The notes under the pieces: generated by a model
The model's input: only the letters and a program-made list of their open reading frames with translations
The model's database searches: none
What the model was told of the DNA's origin: nothing
DNA from: Bolinopsis microptera
Lineage: Eukaryota > Ctenophora > Tentaculata > Lobata > Bolinopsidae
Assembly: GCF_026151205.1 (NCBI RefSeq)
Contig: NC_087076.1
Location: forward strand, 18,717,919 to 18,781,918
Direction: 5' to 3'
DNA: 64,000 bases
Translations under genes and position numbers: made by a program
Shown here: positions 43,852-56,967 of the stretch, in pieces
Layout: the number at the start of each line of letters is the position of its first letter
Position numbering within the stretch: the first letter of the stretch is position 1

Positions 43852-46800
43852 TCAAGCCTGTAGCTGTGCCTGTTTGAGAGCATTTCTCGTTCTGACCGCC
43901 TCTGTCTCGTACATGGGGTCGTTAACTACAGTAGCTTTGTATCTGAAATGAAACTTGATAGTAATTACCCTGTTCTGGTTTTGGATGACTGATCAAGTTA
44001 AAACACTGGATATATTATAGAGATGGATTTTCCTTGACAACAAAACGCAGTGTGCAGACCCAAACCGGTTTTGCTGCAGACTAGAAAATACTAGATTTAC
44101 AGCCCCTCTTGCACAAAACAGTAAGACTAGTTAAACCGGTTTCTTTCTTACCTCTTGCCCAGAAGTTCAACGTACACATTGGAACCTAGTTCAGCCAGGT
44201 CGCCGGGTGGGAGGTATGCCATGCAAATACTTGTATTTTTGTTATAACTCCAGGCTCCGGATGTAGTGTTACCAACGACCTGTTTTATTTCACATTTATT
44301 CGACTGTTAACTAAATAACAGGATCGCATATCGGCTAGCTTTCATTCATTTAATAAATATTATTAACATAACAAATTCATACTGAGAAGAAAAATAGGAT
44401 AATTACTGTTTGTAATGCAATAAGTTAGAACAAGTTTAAATGTGGGCCATCTAGGCCAAACCTCTCTTAAAAAAACAAAAATTAAACAGGTTTAAATTCT
44501 TGAATATACCTTGTTGTCAAACCAAATAGTCTCGTTACCCTCCGGATCCAAATAACCATGAGTGTCAACAGTCAGAGCCACCAATTTAGTCTTCAACTCT
44601 TTACCAAGCAATTCCTTACAAGCCTCTTGACCAATAAAACTCGTCTTTTTGTTTGTTTTTACGAAGGGCCCTAAACCAGCTTCGAATGGGTTCTTATCCA
44701 GATTCATCTGAAATTGAAACATGTATTTTGAATGCTGGTTATTTTCCAAATGTTTCTGAAGTGGACAACTCTCATTGTCGTTTTGAATAATAGCTTATAG
44801 GGTACCTGCTTTAATCATGGCAAGATTTCCAAGCATTTATCAAAATTGGGACAGTCTCCAAGACAGCATAACCAGATTTTATCCTGTTTGTGGCCTGAAT
44901 TACCTGGCTATTATGTTCATAGTACAGCCAAAACCGGTGCCAACCATGGACCAGTGTCCGCTTGCAGTTGATGCGATTTAGCTTCCTTCACTATACTACT
45001 TCCTATACTAGCATATCTTGAGAAGATCTATTTAAGAAAAACTAGTTTCCTTCAACTAATTCCTGTTTGCCAAACCAGAAACTGGCTTAACGTTAAACTC
45101 GATTGAGGTAGACAAACCAGTTGGACTAGTGCCACGCAAAGAAGCGCGCGCTCAAAGTAATAATAATGTTTGTAGACTGTGTCCGCCTCTTTATGAAAGT
45201 ATACAAATCGGCGTTTGCGCAATCCAGACAAACCTTGCACAGTCGAGGATTTTGGAACTCGAATTTACAATCCTGTATTTGATAACAATTCCGATTTAAA
45301 TGTGTTCGTAACGATTAAAACCGAGAAAGATTTAATTTTCAAAAGTTACCTCGGATCCCCATCCCCTAAATCCTTTTTCAAGTCTTAAAGAGTTCGTTGC
45401 GTAAGCACCATAATCTCCAATCTCAAATTCAGCTCCTGCTTCTAGAATTCTTTTGTAAAGGGCGCCTGTGTCGTTTCGATCATGATGAATTTCCCATCCC
45501 AACTCGCCTGGAGTTTACAAAAATATTAGAATCTAAAGTCTTCGTAAAAGGTACATTCTACAAGGCATCATTTCCTTCAGTTCTAAGTTTCATCCTGAAC
45601 TTCTACCTATAATTTACCAGTGTACGATATCCTTGTTGCCTGAACACCAAATCCGGCCAGGTTCATTTCACGACATTCCAAAAACGGGAATTCTTCATGA
45701 GACATAGCACTGTCAGTAAGCTTGGTCATGACGTCACGGGAATATTTCCCGGTTACTGCTAACACTCCCATTTGATCGGTCACGTTCTGCAGTGTAAACT
45801 CTGCATTTTCAGGCATGTGCTGCTTTATCCACCTGTAACAATTCTTGTTTACTTATTCTGTTTACATAAGTCATTTGGCATAGGATCAACATTTATTGAT
45901 TTAAGTACATAGTTAATACACTAGTGAGAGTAGACATTACAGTGAGTGAAAAACAAAAAAAGAATTTAGCGTTTTTGCTATAAAATGGTCTTGAAAATAC
46001 GACTAAAATATATCGACCAATACAAAACAAGATCACACCCAGGCTCCAATAAATACCTGAAATCATGTCCTTCACTGCCAGAACCTGTCACTATGTAATA
46101 TCTGTCTTTTCCGAGTCTAGATATTGTTAGTTCAGAGTAGACTTTACCATTGGGAGTAAGCATGTGCGATATGTTCACTCGTTGTTGCTGTAAATATTCG
46201 TATCATCAGATGTTTGATAGAGAATAAACGTTGAATTCAATATTAACGGTGGCTAAAAAATAATGAGCTTCGAGTTGTGAAGCTTTGGTACAGTTTTGAA
46301 TAAAAGCATTTGTTTTAAACCGACCTTGGGTAGAGTATTAGCAACCATCGAGGAGAGGAACTTAGTTGCACCTGGTCCTTCTAAAACGAACTTTCCGAAT
46401 GGAGTAAGATCAGCTACACCGACCCCGTTGAGAATGAGATCCACTTCTCTGCCGACTGCATCATGATAATGTTTCCTGGTGTAACAGACTGGTGTGGTCG
46501 TGAGTTCCCCTTTAGTTGCAAAGAAGTGCGGCTGTTCCCATCCAGCATGGAACCCAAACGCTGCAGATAAAAACATTTAAGTAAGAGCATTATGTCGCTT
46601 GATTTAAAAGTTAGGGTGAACAAAAGACTAAAGAAAGAAGTGAGGAACTCTGCACCAACCAGCTCCCCTTTCTTTAGTTTCCTCGTAAACTCCGCTCACC
46701 CTCTCTGTAGGTCTTCCTGCCCATCTCTCCTCTTTAGGGAACGCAGGACACGTGTTCATTCCGTAGGACTCTCGAGCCTTCTCCATTAGGAACTTCCGGT

Positions 46801-49800
46801 CAGTCCAGTCCGAATATCTATCTGGATCACATTCTATCAGGTCGTAGTCAGGTTCTCCATTCATCATCCATCTGATAGAGAAATTGCAAGGTGTGAGCTA
46901 TGGAAATCATGTTTACCAGTTTTATTTTACATTATGAGACCCACGAGATTGAATTACATGCTAAGCTATCCAAACTGTACAAAAACAGGTAATATAGCAC
47001 GGAATTTAGTGGGAAAACTGACCTAGCAAGGTATTTTCCAGCACCTCCAGAATGTATAATACCGTAGCCGAACCCGACGGCTAGCCAGTAATTTGTTAAG
47101 TGGTGAGTTGGTCCCATCATCGGTAATATGTCGGGAGAATATGTAATCGGTCCTGCTATCACGCTCTGCGGGAATGTTTTGTTATTTCTAAAAGTTCAAA
47201 ATTTCACCGAATTATAAGGAAGGCAGGTGAAAAATAGTAATAAAGGTGATGGTTCTTGTATTGGTGTAGGTGGTTTTTTTGCATTTTTTCCGCCTCGAAA
47301 TGGTGGAAAAACCTACAACTTGGAATCTCTAGGAAGAATTGTTCAAGTAAAGAATCGTTCAAGTAAAGAGTTCAATGCGTAATTGGATATTTTAAACATT
47401 ATTGAATATTTAAATATTCCGGGAAAATATTCTGGGAATTTTAAAATTATTCAAGGTATAATATAACCGGGTTGGATAAATAGTTCAAGGGGGCTATATT
47501 TATGAGTCGCATTTGAACTTGATTTCTCTTGGAGAATTTCTCTTTAGACTCTTAACTTGCGAACAAATTGAAGCAGCAAACTTTAGGCTAGAAACTTTAT
47601 TGAATTGAAATAATCATTCCACGTAACAACGTCTTCTTCAGTTCTGTAATAAAATTGTTAAACATGTGTAAAAATTAACGACGGAAAGAAATTTAAAATA
47701 ATATTAAGACAAAAACAGAGAAATAAAATTTACGAAATATGACCCAAAAATGTAATTGCAAAAAATGTCAAAACAACAAAAAATACGACAAGAAGAAATG
47801 TAAGCTAATACAACTAAATACTGTACTACTCATGATACTAAACTAATTAGTAAACGTAAAACTGGTTGTTCAGAATTCACAGTTCATGTGTAAAAACTAA
47901 TGATAAAATCAGCACTTAAGCAACGATAACTCGGTTGTCATGGTTACTATCCAAAAATTCCTATCAATACATTATTTACTAGTTAAACATCGACTAAATA
48001 TTTGTACAAATAACTCAACTCAGAACGATCATTCATTTCAGGACTTAATCTCAATATATACATCGCTTCTACAATCTTTCTACGAACAGTTTTACTCTGT
48101 AAATCAAGTAACTTAAAAGATAAAACTGGGGTTCGGTTAGGATGTAGAGATGCGTAGTGCTGTCCAACCCCATTCTCTGGATGTGCTCTAGGATTCCTAG
48201 CAGCCTGTCTGTGCTCCATCAGACGAGCATGGAGGCTTCTCTCAGTTTCCCCACAGTATCTCTTACCACATAACTCGCAAGTAACTAAGTAAATAGCTCC
48301 TTTTGTTGAGCATGTTGTTCCTGTGAGTCTAGGGCAGATCTCACAATTGTTGGGGTTACCAAGGTCACAAGTCTTCTTATCCAGTGGACGAGAGCGGCAG
48401 AAGATGTCCTGTAACTTCTTACCAGGTGTAAAAATAACTCTGATGGGGAGTTTGTTAGATTTGATGTAGTTGCGAATCTTATTACAAACTGTTCCAGAGA
48501 TGAATGGTAAGGTGAGTGGGACAGAGTCAGGTGTGGTTTGACGTCTTCTCCTAGTCCTCCTGTTCCTTGCGTTATGACTCAGAGGTTGGTGTCCATTTTT
48601 CTTTAAGAGATCATCGATGATCTTAACTGAATGATCGAGTTCCTGGGGTCCTGAGGAAGCAATGGTGGCATTACGGTAGAAGTTCTTCTTACACTCCTCC
48701 TTCACTGAGTCCGGGTGGTGTGACTTCTGGTGTAATGTTATCCCCTTGTTCTGGGTTTTCCTGTAGAATCTGTGGTGCACTTTTCCTTCCTCATCGATCC
48801 GGATTTCCGTACTCAGGAACGGGACAAAATCCGCAGGGGTAGACGGGAACTCGATCTCCCACTTGATTCTGTTATCGGGATCCTGGTCGGCTATGCGTTG
48901 TAACATATCCAGTGCTTCTTCTCTGGATTTGGCTAAGGAACCAGCATCATCTACATACCGTTTGTATAAGAACCGAACAGGGTTACTGATGTAATAACTG
49001 TCTAAATATATACTATTACGCTCGAATTTCCACATTCTAATAATCGCTACAGGAGGGGATGGTCTACAACCCATGAATAAACCTAAAAGTTGTTTATAAA
49101 GTCTCCCATTAAATGTAAAATAAGAATTCGTCAAAACTACTGTAAAGATACCTCTAATTTCTAATAAACTTAAACAATACGTACTTAACTTACTCCAATG
49201 TTCTTCTGCAAATTCAATAACTGTCTCAATACACTCATTGATATTCAAATTCGTATACAAAGCTGATACATCCGCTGTAAAGAACTGTAACCTTTAAGTT
49301 CACTCTCTGGTAGCCTACAGAGGATGTCCAGGTGGCTGTAGATATCGTACATATGAGTAGGTACTTCTCTCAACAAAGGACTGATAATGTCGGTAACTAA
49401 CCAAGCCAACTTCTCTGTAGGTGAGCCACAACACGATACGATTGGTCTAACTTTCATATCCTCCAAGTTGATACGAGAGTAGTCAGTATCAGGTGGGAAC
49501 TTGTGTGTCTTCACCAGGGTGTACATAGTAGGTAATGTAGAGTACGAGCTAATAAATAAATCCTCAATACGTGAGTCTAATTCCATATGGTTACTACAAC
49601 TTTTAGGTTTATTCATGGGTTGTAGACCATCCCCTCCTGTAGCGATTATTAGAATGTGGAAATTCGAGCGTAATAGTATATATTTAGACAGTTATTACAT
49701 CAGTAACCCTGTTCGGTTCTTATACAAACGGTATGTAGATGATGCTGGTTCCTTAGCCAAATCCAGAGAAGAAGCACTGGATATGTTACAACGCATAGCC

Positions 49801-52800
49801 GACCAGGATCCCGATAACAGAATCAAGTGGGAGATCGAGTTCCCGTCTACCCCTGCGGATTTTGTCCCGTTCCTGAGTACGGAAATCCGGATCGATGAGG
49901 AAGGAAAAGTGCACCACAGATTCTACAGGAAAACCCAGAACAAGGGGATAACATTACACCAGAAGTCACACCACCCGGACTCAGTGAAGGAGGAGTGTAA
50001 GAAGAACTTCTACCGTAATGCCACCATTGCTTCCTCAGGACCCCAGGAACTCGATCATTCAGTTAAGATCATCGATGATCTCTTAAAGAAAAATGGACAC
50101 CAACCTCTGAGTCATAACGCAAGGAACAGGAGGACTAGGAGAAGACGTCAAACCACACCTGACTCTGTCCCACTCACCTTACCATTCATCTCTGGAACAG
50201 TTTGTAATAAGATTCGCAACTACATCAAATCTAACAAACTCCCCATCAGAGTTATTTTTACACCTGGTAAGAAGTTACAGGACATCTTCTGCCGCTCTCG
50301 TCCACTGGATAAGAAGACTTGTGACCTTGGTAACCCCAACAATTGTGAGATCTGCCCTAGACTCACAGGAACAACATGCTCAACAAAAGGAGCTATTTAC
50401 TTAGTTACTTGCGAGTTATGTGGTAAGAGATACTGTGGGGAAACTGAGAGAAGCCTCCATGCTCGTCTGATGGAGCACAGACAGGCTGCTAGGAATCCTA
50501 GAGCACATCCAGAGAATGGGGTTGGACAGCACTACGCATCTCTACATCCTAACCGAACCCCAGTTTTATCTTTTAAGTTACTTGATTTACAGAGTAAAAC
50601 TGTTCGTAGAAAGATTGTAGAAGCGATGTATATATTGAGATTAAGTCCTGAAATGAATGATCGTTCTGAGTTGAGTTATTTGTACAAATATTTAGTCGAT
50701 GTTTAACTAGTAAATAATGTATTGATAGGAATTTTTGATTAGTAACCATGACAACCGAGTTATCGTTGCTTAAGTGCTGATTTTATCATTAGTTTTTACA
50801 CATGAACTGTGAATTCTGAACAACCAGTTTTACGTTTACTAATTAGTTTAGTATCATGAGTAGTACAGTATTTAGTTGTATTAGCTTACATTTCTTCTTG
50901 TCGTATTTTTTGTTGTTTTGACATTTTTTGCAATTACATTTTTGGGTCATATTTCGTAAATTTTATTTCTCTGTTTTTGTCTTAATATTATTTTAAATTT
51001 CTTTCCGTCGTTAATTTTTACACATGTTTAACAATTTTATTACAGAACTGAAGAAGACGTTGTTACGTGGAATGATTATTTCAATTCAATAAAGTTTCTA
51101 GCCTAAAGTTTGCTGCTTCAATTTGTTCGCAAGTTAAGAGTCTAAAGAGAAATTCTCCAAGAGAAATCATAATATAACCGGAAGATTTAATTTCATGGAC
51201 GCGGACTTAACCAGTTTATTTCACTATCAAAAAAAAGTTAACAGCTAACCGTAATGTCTGTTTCCTGCATTATTGGCAGCAGGTCCATAGCATGCTCTAT
51301 GCACTTATCAAGACGATCTAAATCACTTTCCCAGAGTTCTTTACCGAAGCCTTTAGGAACGCCGTTATCATACCAGTCCTCCTGAATCTTCATCTTCTCT
51401 GGTTCCTCGTACGGTCCAAACAGGAGTCCTGGTTTTGTAAACTTTGTCACACTTTTGTAATACAGTAGAAACACAAATACAAGAATGTTTATTTCAGTAC
51501 GTGTTATGTTACCAACATTTTTTACTAGAGAGTAATTTCATTTAAGACAAACAGGTTAGTGCACAAGCTAAAGACACGTACAGTGCTACATTGTATGCAG
51601 CTTTTCTTAGTGACCCATAGCTCTAATATTTCTGGTTGACATGATCTACATTCAAGAATTCAAAACTTATTCTTTTAGCTTTAGGCTAATTGAGATTTTA
51701 ATTTATCCAACAATTTCACAATAACAATAACACACATTACAATATTGTACTTATAAATAGTAACCTGTTCGCTCCTGTCTCGCGTAGTAAGAACCTCTCA
51801 GATCCCGAATGCCTGGAATCTGACGACCGTTGTGGTTCTTCTGCCAGTCCTCTAAAAAGGGAACACTTGCAGTTACCAAGTACCTGTAATTAGTGTTGAT
51901 TAGTGTTAATTAGTATTAATTAGTAAGATTGTGCGCTAATATTTGGAAGATGAGAAGCCAACATGATACTACAATTTTGAATCACACTCATTAATAATTG
52001 AACATTTTGTCTTCACTGTCATAAATTTTAACTCATTTGAAAACCAATACGTACTGATGGTGTACCGGAACAAGAGGTAGATCCAGTCCCGCCATCTGCC
52101 CGATTTCTCGAGCGTGGAATCCGGCTGCGTTGACCACTTGCTTTGTGTTTATTTTTCCAGAAGGTGTATCCACCTATCAAAGTTGTCATCATTAACGATT
52201 AATAGCACATATAGCAGAGACACAATAAACAAATACACTAAAATACGAGATAGTCCATAGATTGATTTTGGAGTAATTGGAGTGGTTAACAAAGGTCAAG
52301 AAGTCTTACCTCCCATGTTCCGTCAGCCCTCTGTTTAGTGCCAGTGACTGGACAATCTTGTACTAATGTTGCTCCATACATTCGGGCCCCTTTAGCAAAC
52401 GCCTACATGAATGTTCGTTACAACGCATTTTTGTTAGAACAAATGTTTTAAACGTAATAAAGATTTGGATTTGATGGTGTTACTCTATAAGTTATCGCTA
52501 CAGAACCCACCATAGTAAGACTGTAAGGGTCGGTATGACCATCACCAGGGCAGTATAATCCCCCGTGAATTCCATCCATGTTCAGAAGAGGATGCATCTC
52601 CGCTATGCTGTCGGGGTCAACTAGCTCCTGGTTGGCTCGATGCCACTGATGTCGGGTCATCATGTATCTGAACAAGAAGTTGGTTCAGAGGTAATCATGA
52701 CCATTATCAGTGCTAAATGAATCAAGACGAATTCAATCAGATGCAATTTGTATTTGTGTCACCGATTACTGCATAAACTATGTATATTATTACAGTTTCA

Positions 52801-53489
52801 GTCAAATGTTCGGAACTTAATAATTAATATCAAGTTATAAATTTGATTCCTTTCATTGGAATAGAAGTATCTAAAACTGCTACATAATAAATATTATTAC
52901 TTGAACTCGTTCATATGTTCCATTGTATGGGCCAAACGGAGTGAGCCAGTGGCGTGAAATCCAATTTCCTGAAATTTATATTTTCGTTAGCTTAAGGGAT
53001 GAATTCAGCTCTAATGAGTTAAGAGCAAAGCTTCACAATTTTAAAAACTGAAAAATTTAGATGGTGAAACTTATTTGAAATTCTTTCATCTATGAATTAC
53101 CTGATCAGTTTCTGCTTCGATTGTTTCGAAAAGTTTTATCGATTCGTAATGAAGGTTCCGCATGTTGATACCAGGATGATAGTATGTAGTGAGACCAGCC
53201 TGCGAGATTTTTTTCAGAAATTGCTTCGAAATAGTAATTAAAGAAAGAAACGAAAATCTCGAATGTTTCAGTAAAATCTCATGCACATGACAATACTTAC
53301 TGCATGCCATGTTGATCCAGCAGTGAGTTCAGTTTTCTCGAGAAGCACAACATTTTTCACCCCAAACTTTGCGAGATGATACGCCAAACCAGTACCAACA
53401 CATCCTCCTCCAATTATTACAACATTAGCGTTGTCTTTTGCATGTCTGGTTTCAACACTGAGGAATGTGCGAATAATTCGTATGTTCAT
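43852..53489 (-). CDS. DMGDH: Mitochondrial dimethylglycine dehydrogenase, 17 exons
   Basis: It oxidatively demethylates dimethylglycine to sarcosine in the mitochondrial matrix, passing the one-carbon unit to tetrahydrofolate and electrons to ETF (choline catabolism). Exons (minus): 53489-53301, 53199-53101, 52968-52901, 52667-52511, 52402-52310, 52173-52055, 51883-51765, 51428-51250, 47165-47023, 46871-46660, 46560-46325, 46187-46057, 45832-45618, 45507-45350, 44707-44510, 44279-44152 and 43942-43852. All borders are GT-AG, phases agree, and the sum is 844 codons plus stop (human 866 aa). Residues ~23-32 hold the FAD-binding [10 protein letters not shown]. His62 in STWHA, followed by AGLTTY, corresponds to the covalent flavin attachment site of the family. 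C-terminal GCV_T-like folate domain: [56 protein letters not shown] fits better than sarcosine dehydrogenase. The N-terminal basic stretch ([15 protein letters not shown]) could be a mitochondrial presequence. Intron 8 (47166-51249) hosts a Penelope-like element. Confidence 0.93.
47612..47645 (-). ncRNA. Degenerate hammerhead-ribozyme-like motif, left Penelope copy
   Basis: The minus strand reads CTGAAGA, a short ACGT..ACGT stem, then GGAAT. Penelope-like elements are known to carry hammerhead motifs of the form CTGANGA-stem-GAAA. Here GAAA is replaced by GAAT, so activity is doubtful. The mirror copy is at 51048-51085. Confidence 0.35.
47983..49605 (-). pseudogene. Penelope-like RT/GIY-YIG endonuclease, left copy
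   Basis: Two frames: the N-terminal part (from ~49605) with TLVKTHKFP and [16 protein letters not shown], then 49260-47983 with the rest. They are offset by one base near 49285 (SELKG then the [13 protein letters not shown] frame), probably a 1-bp deletion at a T run. RT motif A (ADVSALYT), [20 protein letters not shown] (motif C) and [11 protein letters not shown] are all present. The C-terminal GIY-YIG-type nuclease shows [20 protein letters not shown] and [10 protein letters not shown], preceded by a Cys cluster ([13 protein letters not shown]). The 5' end is truncated. Confidence 0.85.
49598..50706 (+). pseudogene. Penelope-like RT/GIY-YIG endonuclease, 5'-truncated right copy
   Basis: Starts abruptly at [13 protein letters not shown], in RT motif B, and runs to the same C-terminus as the left copy with an identical protein sequence. 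It lacks motif A and the N-terminus, so it cannot be active alone. An upstream ATG at 49501 is in the antisense DNA of the left copy and is incidental. The copies were probably joined head to head during one integration. Confidence 0.85.
51048..51085 (+). ncRNA. Degenerate hammerhead-ribozyme-like motif, right Penelope copy
   Basis: CTGAAGA at 51048-51054, a stem-loop at 51055-51069, then GAAT where GAAA is expected. Same assessment as the left copy. Confidence 0.35.
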
Positions 53490-54689
53490 TGTCCAATAAG
53501 AAAGACTGGCATTAATTTGGAATCGCTAGTGCAGTATGAGATGAGCAATATAAGTTAATGGTCATACCTTTCGTGTTTCTCAAGAAATCCGTTTGGTTTT
53601 GAAGAGAGAAAGCGAGAATGGTTCCATGCCTTCTTTAGAAAATTATTTCTTTTACCAAGCCTAATCATTACTCTTTGTTCATTCTGTAATGATTAAGCAT
53701 GAGCCTTATTTTGTGTGACTTTCTATTTACAATGATATTGAGACTTTATTTTTGCTAAGTGGAATTCCAGGAAATCAGCACCTGTATGCTGCAGATCCTG
53801 TTGGTCGTAATCCGGTATTTGGAACCAGATTATGTTACAAAGCTGCTTCTAGCGTTTTGATCGATATGAAGTGTGATAAAAAAGAATGTATATCAATAGA
53901 ATTCATGTAGACGTGACTTATTTGTAATTGGAAACTATGCAAAGTGTTAAGAGCTAAGGAAGGGACAACGAAAAAGGTGTCGAGGCTGTTTTTTATTTGA
54001 AAATCCAATTGATTATTCTATACATAAATCAAGCGTTACATTTCAGCCATGCAAAATTACGATGACATTATTTTGATATAGTACTGCTAATGGAAAGACA
54101 GTACTGCAATATAAGTTGCATACTGTGTGGCCGGATGACAACTGAATAAACTAGAAAAATAAACTTGAATATATAATATTTAATTCGGCCGAATAAAAAT
54201 GATAAGCTACCATATCACACTAAAGTAAGTGGGTAAGTGAAGCAACTGGTTAAAGTAATCAATGTCAATCGTGGAGAACCAGAATGATACTGGATACACC
54301 AATGAAAAGGGGAAGTGTTAATGGGGTTGTCAATGTGCAATTATTTAAGGTAACACAAGGTAAACTAATTAAAGGCTCTCTGATGAGTTGTCACAGGATT
54401 TAATATTATATATATGTATATACACAGGTATATATACTATACACAGGTAGGGTAAAGACAGAAAAATACAATCTAAAATGCTGTTCCCACAAAGGCAACA
54501 CTTCGTTTTCTTATCATACAAGTAACACTGCTGTAAAGATTACATGTCATCATATATATTGTACATATGGCTAACTAAACTCAAATTTAGCAGAATCTTG
54601 CTCTGATCTTGATCCAAAACCAATTAAAAAGTTCTAAAAAAAGAATGTTCCAAGCAGTATAATATCTATAATATTTACATTTAAAAATC
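53490..54689. other. 5' flank of DMGDH
   Basis: No gene recognised; presumably contains the DMGDH promoter. A TATATGTATATACAC-type AT/AC-rich patch lies near 54408-54445. Confidence 0.45.
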
Positions 54690-54850
54690 TAGGAGACCTC
54701 AAAGCTCGTCTTCTGGGGGATGAGGTTGAAGGAAATGTCTTGCAGTTCAAGACGGGCTTCATCCTGAGTGTTGGTCTTCCTTGAGAATGAGCTTGGTTGG
54801 ACTGTCAGGAGTGCTGGTTCTATCCTTACGTCTTTACACTTTGCTTCTTG
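54690..54850 (-). pseudogene. Internally deleted C-terminal fragment of an R2-like element
   Basis: The minus strand reads VRIEPALL...TQDEARLELQ, like VVVEPTLQ...DDGARLDIAA in the element at 15-19 kb. It is fused directly to DISFNLIPQKTSFEV, which resembles VSFNLIPEEKSYDL at 19.6 kb. The intervening ~100 codons are missing. Confidence 0.55.
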
Positions 54851-54966
54851 TAGGAAGAAAGCAGAAGTGTCTCTTTACTTTTACAGTTAAATTCTGTTAC
54901 CTGAACTCAACTAAACAGTATTAATATTATACTATAGAGGTATTGCACTGACATCTATATTCTATA

Positions 54967-56187
54967 GTGAGTAAGACTCTCAATAAGATGATACTAAACA
55001 GGATCAAACCTGCCATGGAAGACATCTTAAGGATCAATCAGAACGGATTTAGAGAGAGTAGGTCAACAACTAGTCATATTCTTGGCCTAAGAAGGGTATT
55101 CGAGGGAGCCCGGGATAAAGATCTGACCGCGGTAATGCTCTTCATTGATTTCAAGAAGGCATTCGACAGCGTGCACTGTGGATTCCTCATGAAGATCCTC
55201 CTGGCATATAGCATTCCCAAGGAGATTGTAGGCTTGATACAAAGAATGTATGCAGATACTTTTGCTCGTGTGATTACCGAGGATGGTCTGAATGAAGCAT
55301 TCTTTATTCTAGCAGGAGTGATGCAGGGAGACACCTTGGCGCCCTATCTATTCATAATCGTAATTGACTACATTATGGGGGTGTCCCTAGAGGGTAGGGA
55401 CTTTGGGTTTACTCTACACCCTAGAAGAAGCTGACGCTATCCGGCTGTCAAGGTCACTGATGCGGACTTTGCTGACGACCTTGCTCTTATAACAGATAGT
55501 GTTGCGGAGGCACAATTTTTCCTCAGGAGTCTGGAACTGGCCGCCAACTCAGTTGGACTCCACCTCAACGAGGGGAAAACTAAGTACATGGGAATCAACA
55601 TAAGAGATGATGATAACCCGCCTCTGGTTGCTGGGAGCGGGAAGACCATTGAGAAAGTCGATGACTTTGCATATTTGGGTAGTTGAATGAAGAGTTCGGA
55701 GAAGGACTTTGGAGTGAGGAAAGCTAAGGCATGGGAAGCGTGTCACCAGATGAAGCTTGTATGGAAGTCGGATATGCGTAGAGATCTCAAGATACGACTG
55801 TTCCTGGCTACAGTTGAGTCCATCCTACTGTATGGCTCTGAAACATGGACTGTCAGCCAGACCTTCGCAAAACGTATTGATGGATGTTATACGAGAATGC
55901 TCAGGATGGCACTTAACATAGACTGGAAAGAGCGGCAGACTAACGCCAAGGTATATGGACACCTCATCAGAGCATCTGATAAGATAGCTGAACGGAGGAT
56001 GAGACTCGCAGGTCATCTAACCAGACATGAAGAGCTTCTGAGTCATCAACTTCTCTTCTGGGAACCCCTTCTGGGAAATCGTCGAAGGGGAAGACCACAC
56101 CTCACATATATTGACATCCTTCGAAAGGACACGGGGCTTGACGACAGCAAGGAGATTAACAAACTCATGCTGGATAGACAGATCTGA
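54967..56187 (+). pseudogene. RTE-like LINE reverse-transcriptase fragment with two TGA stops
   Basis: One continuous frame broken by two TGA codons. Before 55432: NQNGFRESRSTTSHI, FIDFKKAFDSV (motif A), GVMQGDTLAPYLF (motif B). Between 55435 and 55683: DADFADDLALITD (motif C) and KYMGINI. After: LLYGSETWTV, RRMRLAGHLTRHEELL, GRPHLTYIDILRKDTGL. The stops fall at RRS* and LGS*, the second where relatives have Trp. The 5' part with the endonuclease is absent. The tail after 56187 includes an A-run. Confidence 0.85.
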
Positions 56188-56967
56188 AAAAAAAAACTAT
56201 CTCTGTTCGGACGTTGAAGCCGCCCTAAGTCGAAGTTGAGTAAGTCGATATACTTTAATATTATGAAAGATATTTTGTGTCAAATAGAGCTTGTTTAATC
56301 ATTCTTACACACCAAAAGGTTGGTGTCTGTTTTTAATTGATTTATCATTGTTAATAAAGTTTATATTGATAATTTTATAGAGTAGTCTGTAGACCAATTC
56401 AATTAATTTACTGGTCACATGTATGGTTATTGGTTAAGAGTTTTATGACACTGAATGAATCTACGAGTATAAGGACTGCTAGTATTTTCAATTTTTTATT
56501 TGTTTTCACTTCTGCACGTTTAGGCAGTTGCTCTTGTGACCAGAGTTTTAGAATTATATATATATACATATTTATATAACAACACAACATATACATATAT
56601 GTTGTGAATGTTAAATTTCAAATTTTTTTGCTATTGAAGTACTTGAAAACAAAACTAAAAATTCTAATATAATAGCAAAACAAAAATTGCATCAAAAACT
56701 ACAACTGAAAACAATGTATTAAAGAGTCAAATCATGTTTTGCTCATATTTGAACTATGATAAACGCTCGATTTATGAAATGAATCAGATTTAATGATTGC
56801 AAATGCGCGCGGCACTTTCATACATTAGAGTAGCACAAATTTGAAATTATTTGGCGCGCCATTTCCTCCGCAAAAATTTGGTTCAATTGAATGAGCTCGA
56901 GCGTGCTAAATCACTTTACAGTCGATCTTCGAGATTGTTCTATAAAGGCGCGCCTCAGACATAGTCA
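56188..56967. other. AT-rich spacer
   Basis: No gene recognised. Contains a TATA-rich run near 56555-56600 and a GGCGCGCC/GGCGCGCC pair about 95 bp apart (56851 and 56946). Confidence 0.4.

Larger units (their letters stand above)
47471..51168. mobile_element. Penelope-like element arranged as a large inverted repeat, in DMGDH intron 8
   Basis: The left arm (47521-49092) and right arm (49598-51168) are reverse complements at near identity; a two-base difference at 47950-47952 is the only one I noticed. The central 505 bp belongs to the longer left copy. A 13-bp direct repeat ATAATATAACCGG flanks the whole unit (47458-47470 and 51169-51181), so it entered as one unit. The left copy has an extra 50-bp tail (47471-47520), as Penelope-like elements often do at one end. 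Confidence 0.85.

Noticed and set aside
49501-49597. N-terminal 30 codons of the 401-codon right-arm Penelope ORF
   Set aside because: They are translated from the antisense strand of the left copy, so they are a junction artefact and not part of the element's protein.
43852-53489. Sarcosine dehydrogenase instead of DMGDH
   Set aside because: Exon-by-exon landmarks ([34 protein letters not shown]) follow DMGDH more closely than SARDH. The two are related, so this rests on recalled sequences.
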